A stretch of DNA of 64,000 nucleotides from Tetraselmis striata. Taxonomy: Eukaryota > Chlorophyta > Chlorodendrophyceae > Chlorodendrales > Chlorodendraceae. Positions within the stretch are counted from its first letter, which is position 1; each line of letters opens with the position of its first letter. The notes under the pieces are model-generated. The model was not told where the DNA came from and ran no database searches. It saw only the letters and a list, made by a program, of their open reading frames with translations. Positions 22,643 to 32,997 of the stretch are shown here, piece after piece. The stretch spans positions 1 to 64,000 of the forward strand of contig VCJN01000600.1 of assembly GCA_006384855.1 (NCBI GenBank), in the 5' to 3' direction. The translations under genes were made by a program, and so were the position numbers.

Positions 22643-24090
22643 GCCCTGAGTGCGAAAGAAAATATATCAAGCCCAGAGTGTACAGCGCTCTCGTCAATGC
22701 AGTGTACTTGAGTGCATCTTGTGTGCGGATATTGAAATTAGTTATGGTAGCGAGTGAAGGCCTGCACTTCTCCTGATGCCCCCTCCCCCCCCCCCCCCCC
22801 CCACACCCCTTCCACCCACCCACCTTGTGAGACTGCTCTATCAATGGCAAGGGTGTTTGTGGCTTCCTGGAACTGCCATTTAATGGGGTTTGTAGGTCAC
22901 AAACGAGGTACTCAATACTCAATTGTTCTGCACCATCGGGTCAGAGATTCTGTGTGATACACGTGCTGATTTCTGATTGATAGATTTCCAGACATATTCT
23001 CATTGTTCTCATTCCGCGAGAGAGTCCCAAAATATTAATACATGGCGAATCCAAAGCCGGGCTTATACGCTACACGTGTGCTGCTGTCAGTCCTGTACAC
23101 TGAAAGGAATACAGTTAATGAGGAGTTGATTATTATTTCGGTTGTTGTTTCAGTGCAGTTATAATCTGATCCCAACACATCCAGCGGGAAAAAAATCTGA
23201 GGCTGCTATGTTGTAAACGCATTACGCAAAAACTACTGACCGGCTTACATCAAACTTCTTGCAGAGCTAGTTGCGATGACTGTAAACATGGGCTGGGGGC
23301 ACTCGCAATTTAGGAATGAAATATCGGTTCACGCTGTTATTATATTCTGAATCACTTCCGCGCCGAATGGGCGGCATTAATGTCAAATTACGGCATCATT
23401 ACTCGCCCTGCTGCGACATACGATAGGGAAACTTCGTGCGCTATAAGAAATTATCCACATACGTGCGCCGCCACGTGTCGCGCATCTCGGAAGCGCATCA
23501 GCATGTTCTGTCCTGTATTTCTTGCTGAAGCAGTCGCCAATACACATTGTCATCACGTAATCCTTAGTCGATACTATACAATTTTAGCGGCTATTGATTT
23601 TCATCTGTGACAGCACAGCACCGAAACGCGCGCCGGTTTCATGGTGTTAATGGTACGGGTTACATCTAGTGGCTGTTTGAAACCGTTAAACGATCGCGAG
23701 GCGGGGCGATGGCGCGATGCTGGGCGGATGATACATACGTGATATAAGCGAGAGGGGCATCATGGCGACCATACATAGAGCAGGGGTTAGGGCGATACGT
23801 ATCGCTAGTCGGCGCTCAACTACCTGTACAGCGCTGGTGCCAACTCCCAACAGCAACATCCTGTCCCGCCTGGCTGCGAACACCTCGCCGGGGTGTTGCA
23901 CGTCTGCAGACATAGAGTACACAACTCCGTGTGTGCTTCGGGGTGGAAAGCCGTGCTGTAGTCTGCGGGTGGTAAGGCGCCGAAAGCACTGGCGCTACCA
24001 CGGGACTGCGCTCCAGGGCGTCGTAGCGGCAAGAGGGGCGCGCGCGCCTGTCGTTTTACGACACCGAGCGCCCCGATCCGGAATTACGAG
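22643..24090. other. Intergenic region, no gene seen
   Basis: Contains the 3' UTR of the CHORD-like gene, a poly-C tract near 22783-22802 and AT-richer sequence. Short frames (for example 23762-24094) have no splice-supported or family-like features. Confidence 0.5.
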
Positions 24091-26391
24091 ATGACCGTGG
24101 GCAGTATGCTCGACGGAATCCGTCTCAGCATCCACAAAGGCCAGGCGCACCGATACTCTGTGCGTAGAGTAACGACGGCACTCCTGCTGCTGCTGCTACT
24201 TGGCCAGTTGCGACAGCATGGTGCCACGGCGGCCACGAGCGGCCTGCCGTGCGAGTACTGGGGCGTTGGCCTCTGCACGTACGACGGTTCCTATCAACGC
24301 CCGGAGCGATGCACGGGGCAGGGGCGGAGGTACTGCGACCGCGCCCCCGAAGCGACAGCGTGCCCCGCCGTGTGCCAGCCTGAGGTACGAGCCTCCTTGC
24401 GCATCGGCCCACTGGACCCATTATGCTTTGTGGCTAGTCGGAATATTGCCGCAACCCGCGTCATGATTATGTGCCGACTTGTGTGTTTACAGAACTGCAG
24501 ATGGAACACTCCCGCGCGTTTCCAATTTCATCCCAATCATTTTGCTTTCGATTGGGACGACCTGGTGCTGTCAGGTGAGGGCGCACGGAACGTATCCGCG
24601 GATGATTTACATGATTCACTCTTAATGTGGCAGCTGCTAAATCTGACACCCACTGCATCGCAACCTTGGCTTGACTGCGCACTATTCTGCTGCAGGGCAT
24701 TACGACATGGTTTTTGTGAAGCCGCAGCAAGTGTGCGTTCAAACATGCTGGAAGAACCCATGGTTCATGAAGTGTCTGGCTTCCAGGTCCTACTATGGCA
24801 GGCACTATTGTGTCGACATGAGCTGCGAGCATGACGAGACGAACCGCTTTGCAGGCTGCCATCACGATAGCGCGTGGCATGCACCCACGTGCTCAGAGTG
24901 TGCCCGCTTGTTTCCCAAGGCATGTGGACCAATGCTGGGAAACCTGGCCAGCAAGCAGACGCCTGATTGGGAGTACATGGAAATTCAACAATGGGGGAGC
25001 CCTTCGGACCGGATGGAGGCGCAGGAGGCTGAGGCAGAGAGGCTGCGAGCTGAGTGGCTGGCCAATCTTAGCGCAGATTCCAGTCGCGATGATGGCAGTG
25101 AGGCAGAGAAGAGCGACGAGAGCGACGAATCCAGTGAGGAGTCCAGCGAGGAGGAGGACTCCGACAAGAGGTCCCGGGACGACAGCAGTGATGAGAGTGA
25201 CGACAGCAAGCGATCAGCACGCGAGGAAACCTCTAGCGATGAAGCGGACGATTGCGATAACTCGTGGCTGAACTACTGGAAGAGTTTGCTTCGATCCAGT
25301 CGCACTGTGGAGTGTGTCTCCATCAACAGCGCGGAGGCAAGGGAGAAGCCATTCAACCGGGTGCCTGTCCTTGATGCGGCCGAGCTTCCTGGTGTCACGT
25401 CATTCAATGAAGTCGTCTTTCAGATTGGAAATGCTACCCTGGCGAGGACTCAGGAAAGGCAGATTGTGGCGGCGTTCTCCAACCTTACCGGTATGGCCTC
25501 CGGACGTTACGTACATCACATTATTCGGCCGTCTACGGATATTCAAATCGTGTGTGACTAGGCGCATGTGCGTTCTGACTATGTTTCTGCTGGACCATCT
25601 CAGGCGCGCCTGCGCACACCGTGCAAGTCGCTGCCATGGAGGATGATGCACCTGAACAGCAGGAGTTGGGAAGCAATGCGACTGAATACCAAGAGCAGAC
25701 GGTGACCACAGTAAGTTAAAGATCATGACATATCTGTCTCCTAACGCAGGATGATGCAACCGTCACATCACGAAGCCTGCGCAAACAGATGGGTGTGTTT
25801 GATTGCGTCTGTAGTTTCGATTAAAACTGATGTTGACTCGCAGCACAGGTCTGAATGTCTGATTGGTTGTGTCGCCATGTTTAACTTGGTTTATTGCTGG
25901 CTCGAACCGCTCCACAGGTCGTAGTCGTCATCTGGCCGGGCGATCCATACTTGGTACACAAGACACTGACGCAGCAAATGGTTAGAATGACGTCTCTGAT
26001 GCAAGCCAATGGTGTGGATGGATACCTTGAGGAGTCCATGTCTGCCAATGTTGTGGCTGCTCCAACCGCGGAGTTGCGGCAGCGCTCTGCTGCCGGCGAC
26101 AATACGACTTCCCTTCTGAGATACGCTTCAAGCATGGAAGCATCATTGAATGATGGCATGCCAAGGCTATCAATAATTATTGTATCAGCTGTCGGCAGCG
26201 TCTTCCTTGCTCTGGCTATTATTCTCGCCGTAGCTGCTGCCCGAAGACGAGGCGCAAGCGGCGCGGATGGTGGCAAGGGCATAGACCTTGCCTGCTTCTT
26301 ACCTACCACAACGACAAAGGCAGAAGCGGTCGCTGACGTCACACTGGCTGAGTGTCAGGAACAGGCATCAGCTGCAACATCGCCAGCTTAA
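24091..26391 (+). CDS. Cysteine-rich type I membrane protein with acidic Ser/Asp/Glu region
   Basis: I do not recognise the family. A six-exon model keeps frame: 24091-24384, 24493-24574, 24696-25553, 25604-25710, 25750-25794 and 25918-26391, giving 619 residues. Residues 29-40 are a Leu-rich signal sequence with likely cleavage near 47. Residues 50-220 hold many Cys and Trp, looking like disulfide-bonded extracellular modules. About 240-310 is a run of Ser, Asp and Glu that could bind cations or be heavily modified. A membrane helix (IIIVSAVGSVFLALAIIL, about 546-567) followed by RRR starts a 50-residue tail. It may be an extracellular-matrix or receptor-like protein of volvocine type; this is inference. 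Exons 4 and 5 are the least certain. Confidence 0.55.
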
Positions 26392-26464
26392 GCAGTTGGC
26401 CCAACAATCGCAGCATCGGCGCCACTCATGCTGTAGCAGAGTGAATGCGGGGCTGCCAATGGGC

Positions 26465-26469
26465 TGTAA
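26465..26469 (+). terminator. Putative TGTAA polyadenylation signal
   Basis: TGTAA, the usual signal of volvocine nuclear genes, 73 bases after the stop codon of the type I membrane protein gene. Confidence 0.5.
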
Positions 26470-26649
26470 GTTTCAACAATATGAGATAACAGGAAGTTTG
26501 ATGTCTTCAGCAACGGCCACTCTACTAAACATTCAGAATCATGGCGCATGTATGATTGGGTCCATGATAGGTTCAGTCAGTAATTAAATTGAACACACTG
26601 AAGTGTTGTTGTATTGCTTTCTTTCATGTTTCTAGGGTGAGGATGACTG

Positions 26650-26652
<3 letters not shown>

Positions 26653-26692
<40 letters not shown>
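26653..26692 (+). repeat. (GA)20 microsatellite
   Basis: Twenty uninterrupted GA units in the intergenic region after the type I membrane protein gene. Confidence 0.95.
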
Positions 26693-26694
<2 letters not shown>

Positions 26695-27161
26695 CAAATA
26701 TTCCATTACATATGGTGCAGATTGTTGAAGATCGTCATGACTGCAGTACGGTACATTAAGCCCCATGGGGGACAGGAGTGGGGGAATAACGATCCATACT
26801 TGCATACCTGAAGTGAGGTGTAGCTTGTTGGCACACCCTGTGTGAGAGAACGATAGGTAAGAATAGAAATACATCTTGTATTTTATTAGCAGTTGCTCTT
26901 CAGTACCGGTATGTATTATGTATGCGTACCGTTGCTTTCACCAGTGTGTGTGTGTGCGTGTGTGCTTCGGTATCGGTGCAAGTACAATTAGAGACGAGGT
27001 TCAGCGACTGACAAATATAATGCCTTTGGAGGCACTGATATGAAACTTTCTCCAGAATATGTCATGCTGATATTCCTTGTGTATAAAATACTATTTACAT
27101 TTGCTATGTGCAAGAGGTAACTAATTACAAAGACAGTCCTACTTCGTTGATATGTTAGCGC

Positions 27162-27223
27162 ACCTTTCTGATTGTCCTTTTTGGTGATTTCCTGATATCG
27201 CTTTCTGCTGCTGGCTCATGTAA
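27162..27223 (+). repeat. Partial copy of a dispersed repeat tail
   Basis: Matches the last about 60 bases of the repeat at 38172-38274 (ACCTTTCTGATTG to GCTCATGTAA) with several differences. Lies just outside element A. Confidence 0.65.
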
Positions 27224-27374
27224 TTCTATATTAGCGCAGTATCATATTATTATTCATGCAGCAGCGACCTTGCTATAATATACTGGTCGCTACGTTCATG
27301 TCGACTTCCATCATCCAACCTACCGTACCAGTACCAGTACCTGCCACTGATTCGCGTTTTCGGGTTAAACCCAT

Positions 27375-27437
27375 ATTGTCGCAGGAAAAAGAGAAATGGG
27401 GTGATGATGGTAAACTGTCGGCGCCGCACTGCATACT
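27375..27437 (+). repeat. 63-bp duplicate outside the left LTR of element A
   Basis: Matches 28497-28559 with two mismatches, so the left LTR of element A lies between two copies of the same 63 bases. Far too long for an integrase target duplication. Confidence 0.8.
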
Positions 27438-27443
27438 ATCGCC

Positions 27444-28496
27444 TGACAGACTCTTAGGCATGTGGTCTTATGTACGTGTCCTGGCCTCTAAGTCTCTGTC
27501 TAAGACTTGCTGACTCTTGGCCTCGGTTCCTATGACTCCAGTAGAAGTACGTCTCACAGTCCCATCGGCCCTATTGGCCGGCACTACACACGCGTGCGAG
27601 TTGCTTGGTTACTCGGCGTGACAGAGGTGTGTGTGTGTGTGTGGTCGATCGACGCGAAATACGTCAAGCACTCCTCACCCTGTGCCGCACGACATGCCTC
27701 TCGCGAATGGACTACGAGTGCCCGCACGCGCGCATATGCGTACGCGTACGGTATCACGACACGACTCGACGACGACGACGCGCAGTACCGACTGCTCGCA
27801 TATGGCAACAAGCAAGCCATCAGTGCTGATCAGGCACGTTCGGTACGCTAATCGGTCGGTCGGTCGGTCGGTCGACAAGTCCAGGCAGTCGGTACGACGG
27901 GTTCACAGGAGGTAAAAGCAAGACGGGCGTCACGACGCAAACAACACAGGTGTAACCGCGACTCATCACCGTTGCTTGCTGCGCGATATCACTCGCAGCT
28001 CGACAGCAGGTTGTACTGCCCTTGATGGACAGCAATAGACGAGGCACGTGCAGGTGTGATGTGCACAGGGTCGAGGTGTTTGTGGTGTAGTAGCGTGGTT
28101 ACAAGATGGGTGGAATGAGACGTTTGGAAAGCCAAAGAGTGGGCGGGCAGCGCGCCGACAGGATGCTAAAGCATCCCGCGGGCGCGCGAGCCGACTAAGC
28201 CCCTAGGCCTTCCCACGCGCTATTGGTCTGCACGGGCGCCGTGGTTGGCGGCAGTTAGCCGTTGGTACGGGCCCTAGGTCTGTCGGTGGTTCTAGGTGTG
28301 AGAGCTTAGCGACAGACAGTTGGTCGTTGCGCCATGGGGGACTGCTCGCTTGGACATCAGGCATACACATACAACGCAGTACTGCAAGTACTAAAATTGA
28401 TACCCGTATGACAGGCGACGAGTATTCGCCGGTATGCCAAGTAAGCAAGTCCCTGTACGCGCGCATGCGTACGCTGAAACGTTGTACGCTGTGACA
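27444..28496 (-). repeat. 3' LTR of element A
   Basis: 1053 bases, begins TG and ends CA, repeated at 36299-37348. Similarity runs six bases further left (ATCGCC) in both copies. Contains GT and GGTC microsatellites. Confidence 0.8.
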
Positions 28497-28559
28497 ATTG
28501 TCGCAGGAAAAAGAGAAATGGGGTGGTGATGGTAAACTGTCGGCGCCGCATTGCATACT
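28497..28559 (+). repeat. 63-bp duplicate inside the left LTR of element A
   Basis: Second copy of 27375-27437, immediately internal to the LTR. Confidence 0.8.
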
Positions 28560-28687
28560 CCCCCCCACTCAACTCCACAGGTGTTGAGTCCAAGACGGAA
28601 GTGCGCGACTGACGACATGAAGAAAAGACGATGATGACTGATGATTTGAAGATGGCTTGTAGGGTGGCAGCATATTATGCTGCAGCG

Positions 28688-30724
28688 TCAGCGGCGTAGT
28701 GGCGGCGCGCAGTCCGGGCATAGCCACTCCTCGCCAGGATGTAACTCTGCCTTGGCGCACGCCACATGCCACATGGCTTGGCACTTGTCACAGATGAGTC
28801 GTGGGGCTGCAATGCTGTCGCTGCCACAACCTTTGCATGCTGGCATGCCGCGGCCGTACCGCGCCGGCACAAGGTTGGACAAGTGGCACGGCGCGCAGTT
28901 GTCCATGTGCACTTGAATCTCGTTGCCATCGGATCCGGACAAACGCAGCCATCCGGACTCCAAGATCTCCACAACACGCAGGATGGTGCGGGCGGTACGG
29001 ACGTCCAGGGTGTTGAGCGGGGGCTGCGCCACGTAGACGTAGCTGCCGATCTCGAAGCGGTGGCGCCGAGGCTGCACATCGCCGCGCCGAACTTTGCGGT
29101 AGCGTACCACATCGCGCTGTTGAGCTTGCAGCGCCCTCTCGAATGCCTTAGGCATGGCAGCCCTCAGCATATCAGCCCGCTGTGTGATTAGGTTGATGAC
29201 TGCAATGTCGTTGTCCATGTCGACCGGCTCCTCCAGTAGCGCGCGAACCTGGTCCGGTGCCACATGATCACGGCCAAACAGAAGAAAGAACGGGCTGTAG
29301 CCGGTTGTTGCTTGCTTGCTGACACGATAGCCAAACTCGATCACTGGCATCCACGAGTGCCAAGAGGCAGTGCCGAGGGTTGGCACAACTTTCCGAAGTG
29401 CCACCTTCAAGACTTGAACGATGCGCTCGGCCATGCCATTGGCTTGGGGATGCCCTGGCGGAATGTCCACGGGCTGAATGCCATGGCGCTCCAACTGCTC
29501 GCGGAACGCGCCTTGGTATTTAGTGCCATTGTCTGTGACGACCTCCACTGGTGCTCCATAACGGGCCAACACGCGCTCATGGAACGCTTTGGCAGTCGTA
29601 GTCGCCTCGAGGTCGCGGACAGGCACCAGCTCGATCCACTTGCTGAAGTGCTCCACGATGACGATCACGTACTTGTGGCCCTCGCTGCTAGTCGGCAGCG
29701 GTCCGGCTGAGTCCACGCTGAAGCGATAGAAGAGCCCAAACAGTGGCATGGGCTTGAGACGATCGTGCTTCTGGTTGAACGACGCTTTGACGCGATCGCA
29801 GGCGCGGCACTGCTTGACCATGGCGCCGACGTCTTTGTGCATGCCCGGCCATACAAAGTGGCGGGCCAACACTTGGTAAGTGCGGTCCCGGCCAAGGTGG
29901 CCGATGCTGGCGTGCACTCGGCGAATCGCGTCCGGTCGCTCTTCAGGCTTGGGCACCTCACGGGCAGTGTCTCCAGTGTGCAGCCACACCTTGTCGTTGT
30001 GCCAGCTGTACTTGGCGCAGCGGCGCACAAGCTGCTGCCACACCTCCACTGACACGTCGGCTGGCGTGGTCTCACCTCGCAGGTAAGAGATAGCCACTGG
30101 GCTGCTCCACACGTCCCGGGTAGGCCAATGAAGCTCCTGGCTAGCGTAGACACCTGCCGTGAAGGCCATTGCGATACACTGTGTTGCAAACGCTGCGTGT
30201 GCCGAGGGTAGCGCGGGCGTCCTTCCAAGGCACTTGCTGGATGAGCAGCCACCAAACATAGCCGACACATCCGCCATCGCGGCCGGCGACCTCCTCTGAG
30301 TGGCGATTGCAGTGGCGGTGCCGGCGGCTTCCGAGGTGGCCCTTACTGGCTCCGCTAGCATTGGACGCCGACTGAGCAAGTCCGGCACGGTGTTGTCCTT
30401 GCCCGGACGGTGCTTGATACTGAGGTCGTACTCCGCAAGGATGAGGCTCCACCTAGCAAGCTTGCCTCGCAGCCTTGCTGTCGTCCGCAGCCACTCCATG
30501 GCCTTGCAGTCAGTGATGAGCTGGAAGTGGTTGCCATACAGGTAGTAGCGGAAGCGTTGAACAGCCCACACGACTGCGCCGACCTCTCCCTCGTAGCTAG
30601 ACAGGTCTGCCTCCACTGGGGTGTTCATGCGCGACGCAAAAGACACGGCATACTCCACGCCATTGTCGTCCACCTGCGAAAGGCACGCTCCTACTCCAGC
30701 TCGGGACCAATCGGTGTGCAGCAC
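28688..30724 (-). CDS. Element A: RNase H, integrase and PHD finger
   Basis: A 678-codon frame. It opens with Ty3/gypsy RNase H (LHTDWSRAGVGACLS, then ITDCKAMEWL), followed by the HHCC integrase zinc domain (GHLGRD, CRACDR). The integrase core has the D-D-E residues in FSVDSAGPLP, VVTDNGTKYQG and GMAERI. The C-terminus is a C4HC3-type PHD finger (CKGC, CDKCQAMWHVAC, WLCPDC) where chromoviruses usually have a chromodomain. PHD fingers often bind histone H3 tails, so it may guide integration; that is inference. Fossil element, broken overall. Confidence 0.8.
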   Translation of the reverse strand: MLHTDWSRAGVGACLSQVDDNGVEYAVSFASRMNTPVEADLSSYEGEVGAVVWAVQRFRYYLYGNHFQLITDCKAMEWLRTTARLRGKLARWSLILAEYDLSIKHRPGKDNTVPDLLSRRPMLAEPVRATSEAAGTATAIATQRRSPAAMADVSAMFGGCSSSKCLGRTPALPSAHAAFATQCIAMAFTAGVYASQELHWPTRDVWSSPVAISYLRGETTPADVSVEVWQQLVRRCAKYSWHNDKVWLHTGDTAREVPKPEERPDAIRRVHASIGHLGRDRTYQVLARHFVWPGMHKDVGAMVKQCRACDRVKASFNQKHDRLKPMPLFGLFYRFSVDSAGPLPTSSEGHKYVIVIVEHFSKWIELVPVRDLEATTTAKAFHERVLARYGAPVEVVTDNGTKYQGAFREQLERHGIQPVDIPPGHPQANGMAERIVQVLKVALRKVVPTLGTASWHSWMPVIEFGYRVSKQATTGYSPFFLLFGRDHVAPDQVRALLEEPVDMDNDIAVINLITQRADMLRAAMPKAFERALQAQQRDVVRYRKVRRGDVQPRRHRFEIGSYVYVAQPPLNTLDVRTARTILRVVEILESGWLRLSGSDGNEIQVHMDNCAPCHLSNLVPARYGRGMPACKGCGSDSIAAPRLICDKCQAMWHVACAKAELHPGEEWLCPDCAPPLRR

Positions 30725-32997
30725 AAACGGTGTGCATGCTCCATCTCTGCCTCCACGGCGGCAGCCGTTGAGCGGCGGAGCTCGTGATGTGCGGCGCGCA
30801 GCTCTTGCGTGTTGACCAAATGATCTTCAACTGCTGCGCCGGCAGGGGCGTCCTTCTCAATCGTTGCTGCACGAACAGCTTGCAGCATATGTTGATGTCT
30901 GCGTTCATGCGCATAGGCGACAGCACACCGGTTCATGACCGACACCGACGTCGGCGCACAAACATTTCCGATGGCAATCACCATCTCCTCCTCAGAAAAG
31001 CCTAGCTCCTGCCGGGTGTAGAAGCCAGCATAGTCTCTATCGAGAAGGCACGCCTCACGCATGACGGCTGATGACGGACGGTATTGCGGCGGGTCAATGC
31101 CGACAACCTCCACCATTCCTGAGCCGGGCGCCCCCCCAGGTCGGAGGCGCTGCGTACGCGTGTTGGGCGTGCTGACTGACTTGGGCGCATAAATCATGCG
31201 CCGACCGGCAACGTTGAGCCCCCCCAGCAGTGTGCCTGGGCGTGTGGGCGTCGCCACTTGAGCGCGAAGCAGCCCACCGCTGCAACGCTCCACAGTCTGC
31301 GCGTAGGTCTCGCGAGGCGGCCGCTCAAACTCGTGTTGCACAGCCTGGTAGTAGTGCTGAGTGAAGGTGTTGGTCCACCACAAAGCAGAGCGAAGAGAGG
31401 CGTCTCCGCATTTGTGGGCATGATGCGCGTTGGGCTCGCCAAAGACACGGGCCATGAAGTCGATGAACTCCTGCACCTCAGGGCTGCGCCGGCTCGGCGC
31501 AGCCGGTATCACGTTCTCGATAATGTATCCATACTGCGCGGGAGCAGCCCAGTACTCCTTGACGCCTCGTGCCTTGGCCAACATGCAGTTGAGCTCGCTC
31601 ATCGCCTCTGCCAACGGGACTATCACTCCAGTACGCGCACCCCGTAGTCCATGCTGAGTGCCCATCGATGACACGTCCTGACAGGGCGGCTCAGCGCGTA
31701 GCTCGTCCAGCTCCGGCAGGTGCCTCAGGATGGCTGGTGCTGTGATGTGCTCCACGTCATGCTCCAACTCGTCGCTAAGAGCGAAGCACTTCTCGAACGC
31801 ATTGCGAGGAAGTTGCACGGGCCACCGCTGATGCATCCACTCAAGCTGTCGCAGCAGGCGCTGCCGATGAGCCACGCTCCGGAGCATACGATCCACGATC
31901 TGTATCAGCTCATAGTGGTAACCGTCGACGAGGTTGGTGAACAACACTGACAGCATGCCAGCGAACAAGAAGAGCCCTTGCTTGGCGCGTCCCTCCTTGC
32001 CTCCGGTCCGGTCGAGGTCGATGATGTAGGTCAGCTCCGGCGTCGAATGCGGCACGGCGCGCACGAGCGCCAAACGCTCCAGTGTGTGGCCGCTCAAGTG
32101 CAGCCGTCCGGCAGCTTGACGCTGCGTCCGGAGCTCCCTCCAGCCCGGTATCTCGTCCTCATGTTCCTTCAATGGCATTGCAGTGCCATCCTCCAGCTCC
32201 TCATCGTCTGATGGGCAGTCATGCTCCTGCAGATTGTCGGCGCCGGGGCCCTCCGCGCGCAGGGCGTAACACGCGCCCGCGGCCAGTGGTTCGCTATCGA
32301 GCGTTGTTTCGACCTCCGGCTCCATCCGTGTCATGATGGTGAGCTCCACATAGACATCGTCATCATCGCTGGAGTCCTCCATCAGGTCCGGCAGCTCCTC
32401 GTAGACATCGTCATCATCGCTGGAGTCCTCCACCAGGCCCGGCAGCTCCTCATCGCTATCAGAGTCGACGTCCATGGGACTGGCGCGCAGGGTGAAGCAT
32501 GACGCAATGACGTTGGCAACATGGTCGGGCACTTCCTCTACCCAACAGGGCACAAAGTCCTCCTCGCCATCTGAGTCGGCTACAAGCTCCGGTAGCTCAG
32601 CGTCGTCGTCATGCTGCTCCAGCTGCACTGCAGCGTCGGCGCCCACGTTGTCCGGTTGCAGCTCGATCCGGCTGTTGAAGGAGAATGAAGAGGTCAGGTT
32701 GGCTGCGGCATCGGGCTCCTCCCCCCCCCCCCAACTCCTGACGGCAGTCCGGGAGATGGGCCGTCCGATGCCAACACGGCCAGCGTTGCGTGCGGCAGCC
32801 TGCGCGGGACTTGGCGCTTGGGCATGTTGTGATGCTTCAGCGGCACATCGACGTGGCGGCTGAGATCGTGGGGATCGGGGCGGTATGAGGCAGTATGCCC
32901 CCCCACATCGATGACCATGCCAAGGTGTGCCATGACGGATGTGCACAAGATGACATCTGGAAGATGATCGCCTTCGAGAATGGCGAACGATGGCCAC
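30691..32997 (-). CDS. Element A: acidic linker and cytosine-C5 DNA methyltransferase
   Basis: A 768-codon frame. The first 300 residues are acidic, with a repeated LMEDSSDDDDVYEEL-like unit. The second half shows C5-methyltransferase motifs in order: GLFLFAGMLSVL (motif I-like), EPPCQDVSSMG (motif IV, catalytic Cys), IIENV (motif VI), SLRSALWWTN (motif VIII-like) and IAIGNVCAPTSV (motif X-like). The enzyme class methylates cytosine in DNA with S-adenosylmethionine. It differs clearly from the methyltransferase of element C. Fossil element, broken overall. Confidence 0.65.
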   Translation of the reverse strand: MAIVRHSRRRSSSRCHLVHIRHGTPWHGHRCGGAYCLIPPRSPRSQPPRRCAAEASQHAQAPSPAQAAARNAGRVGIGRPISRTAVRSWGGGEEPDAAANLTSSFSFNSRIELQPDNVGADAAVQLEQHDDDAELPELVADSDGEEDFVPCWVEEVPDHVANVIASCFTLRASPMDVDSDSDEELPGLVEDSSDDDDVYEELPDLMEDSSDDDDVYVELTIMTRMEPEVETTLDSEPLAAGACYALRAEGPGADNLQEHDCPSDDEELEDGTAMPLKEHEDEIPGWRELRTQRQAAGRLHLSGHTLERLALVRAVPHSTPELTYIIDLDRTGGKEGRAKQGLFLFAGMLSVLFTNLVDGYHYELIQIVDRMLRSVAHRQRLLRQLEWMHQRWPVQLPRNAFEKCFALSDELEHDVEHITAPAILRHLPELDELRAEPPCQDVSSMGTQHGLRGARTGVIVPLAEAMSELNCMLAKARGVKEYWAAPAQYGYIIENVIPAAPSRRSPEVQEFIDFMARVFGEPNAHHAHKCGDASLRSALWWTNTFTQHYYQAVQHEFERPPRETYAQTVERCSGGLLRAQVATPTRPGTLLGGLNVAGRRMIYAPKSVSTPNTRTQRLRPGGAPGSGMVEVVGIDPPQYRPSSAVMREACLLDRDYAGFYTRQELGFSEEEMVIAIGNVCAPTSVSVMNRCAVAYAHERRHQHMLQAVRAATIEKDAPAGAAVEDHLVNTQELRAAHHELRRSTAAAVEAEMEHAHRLCCTPIGPELE

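Noticed and set aside
23762-24094. 110-codon plus-strand frame before the type I membrane protein gene
   Set aside because: No signal, domain or splice support, and ends overlapping the likely start of the next gene.
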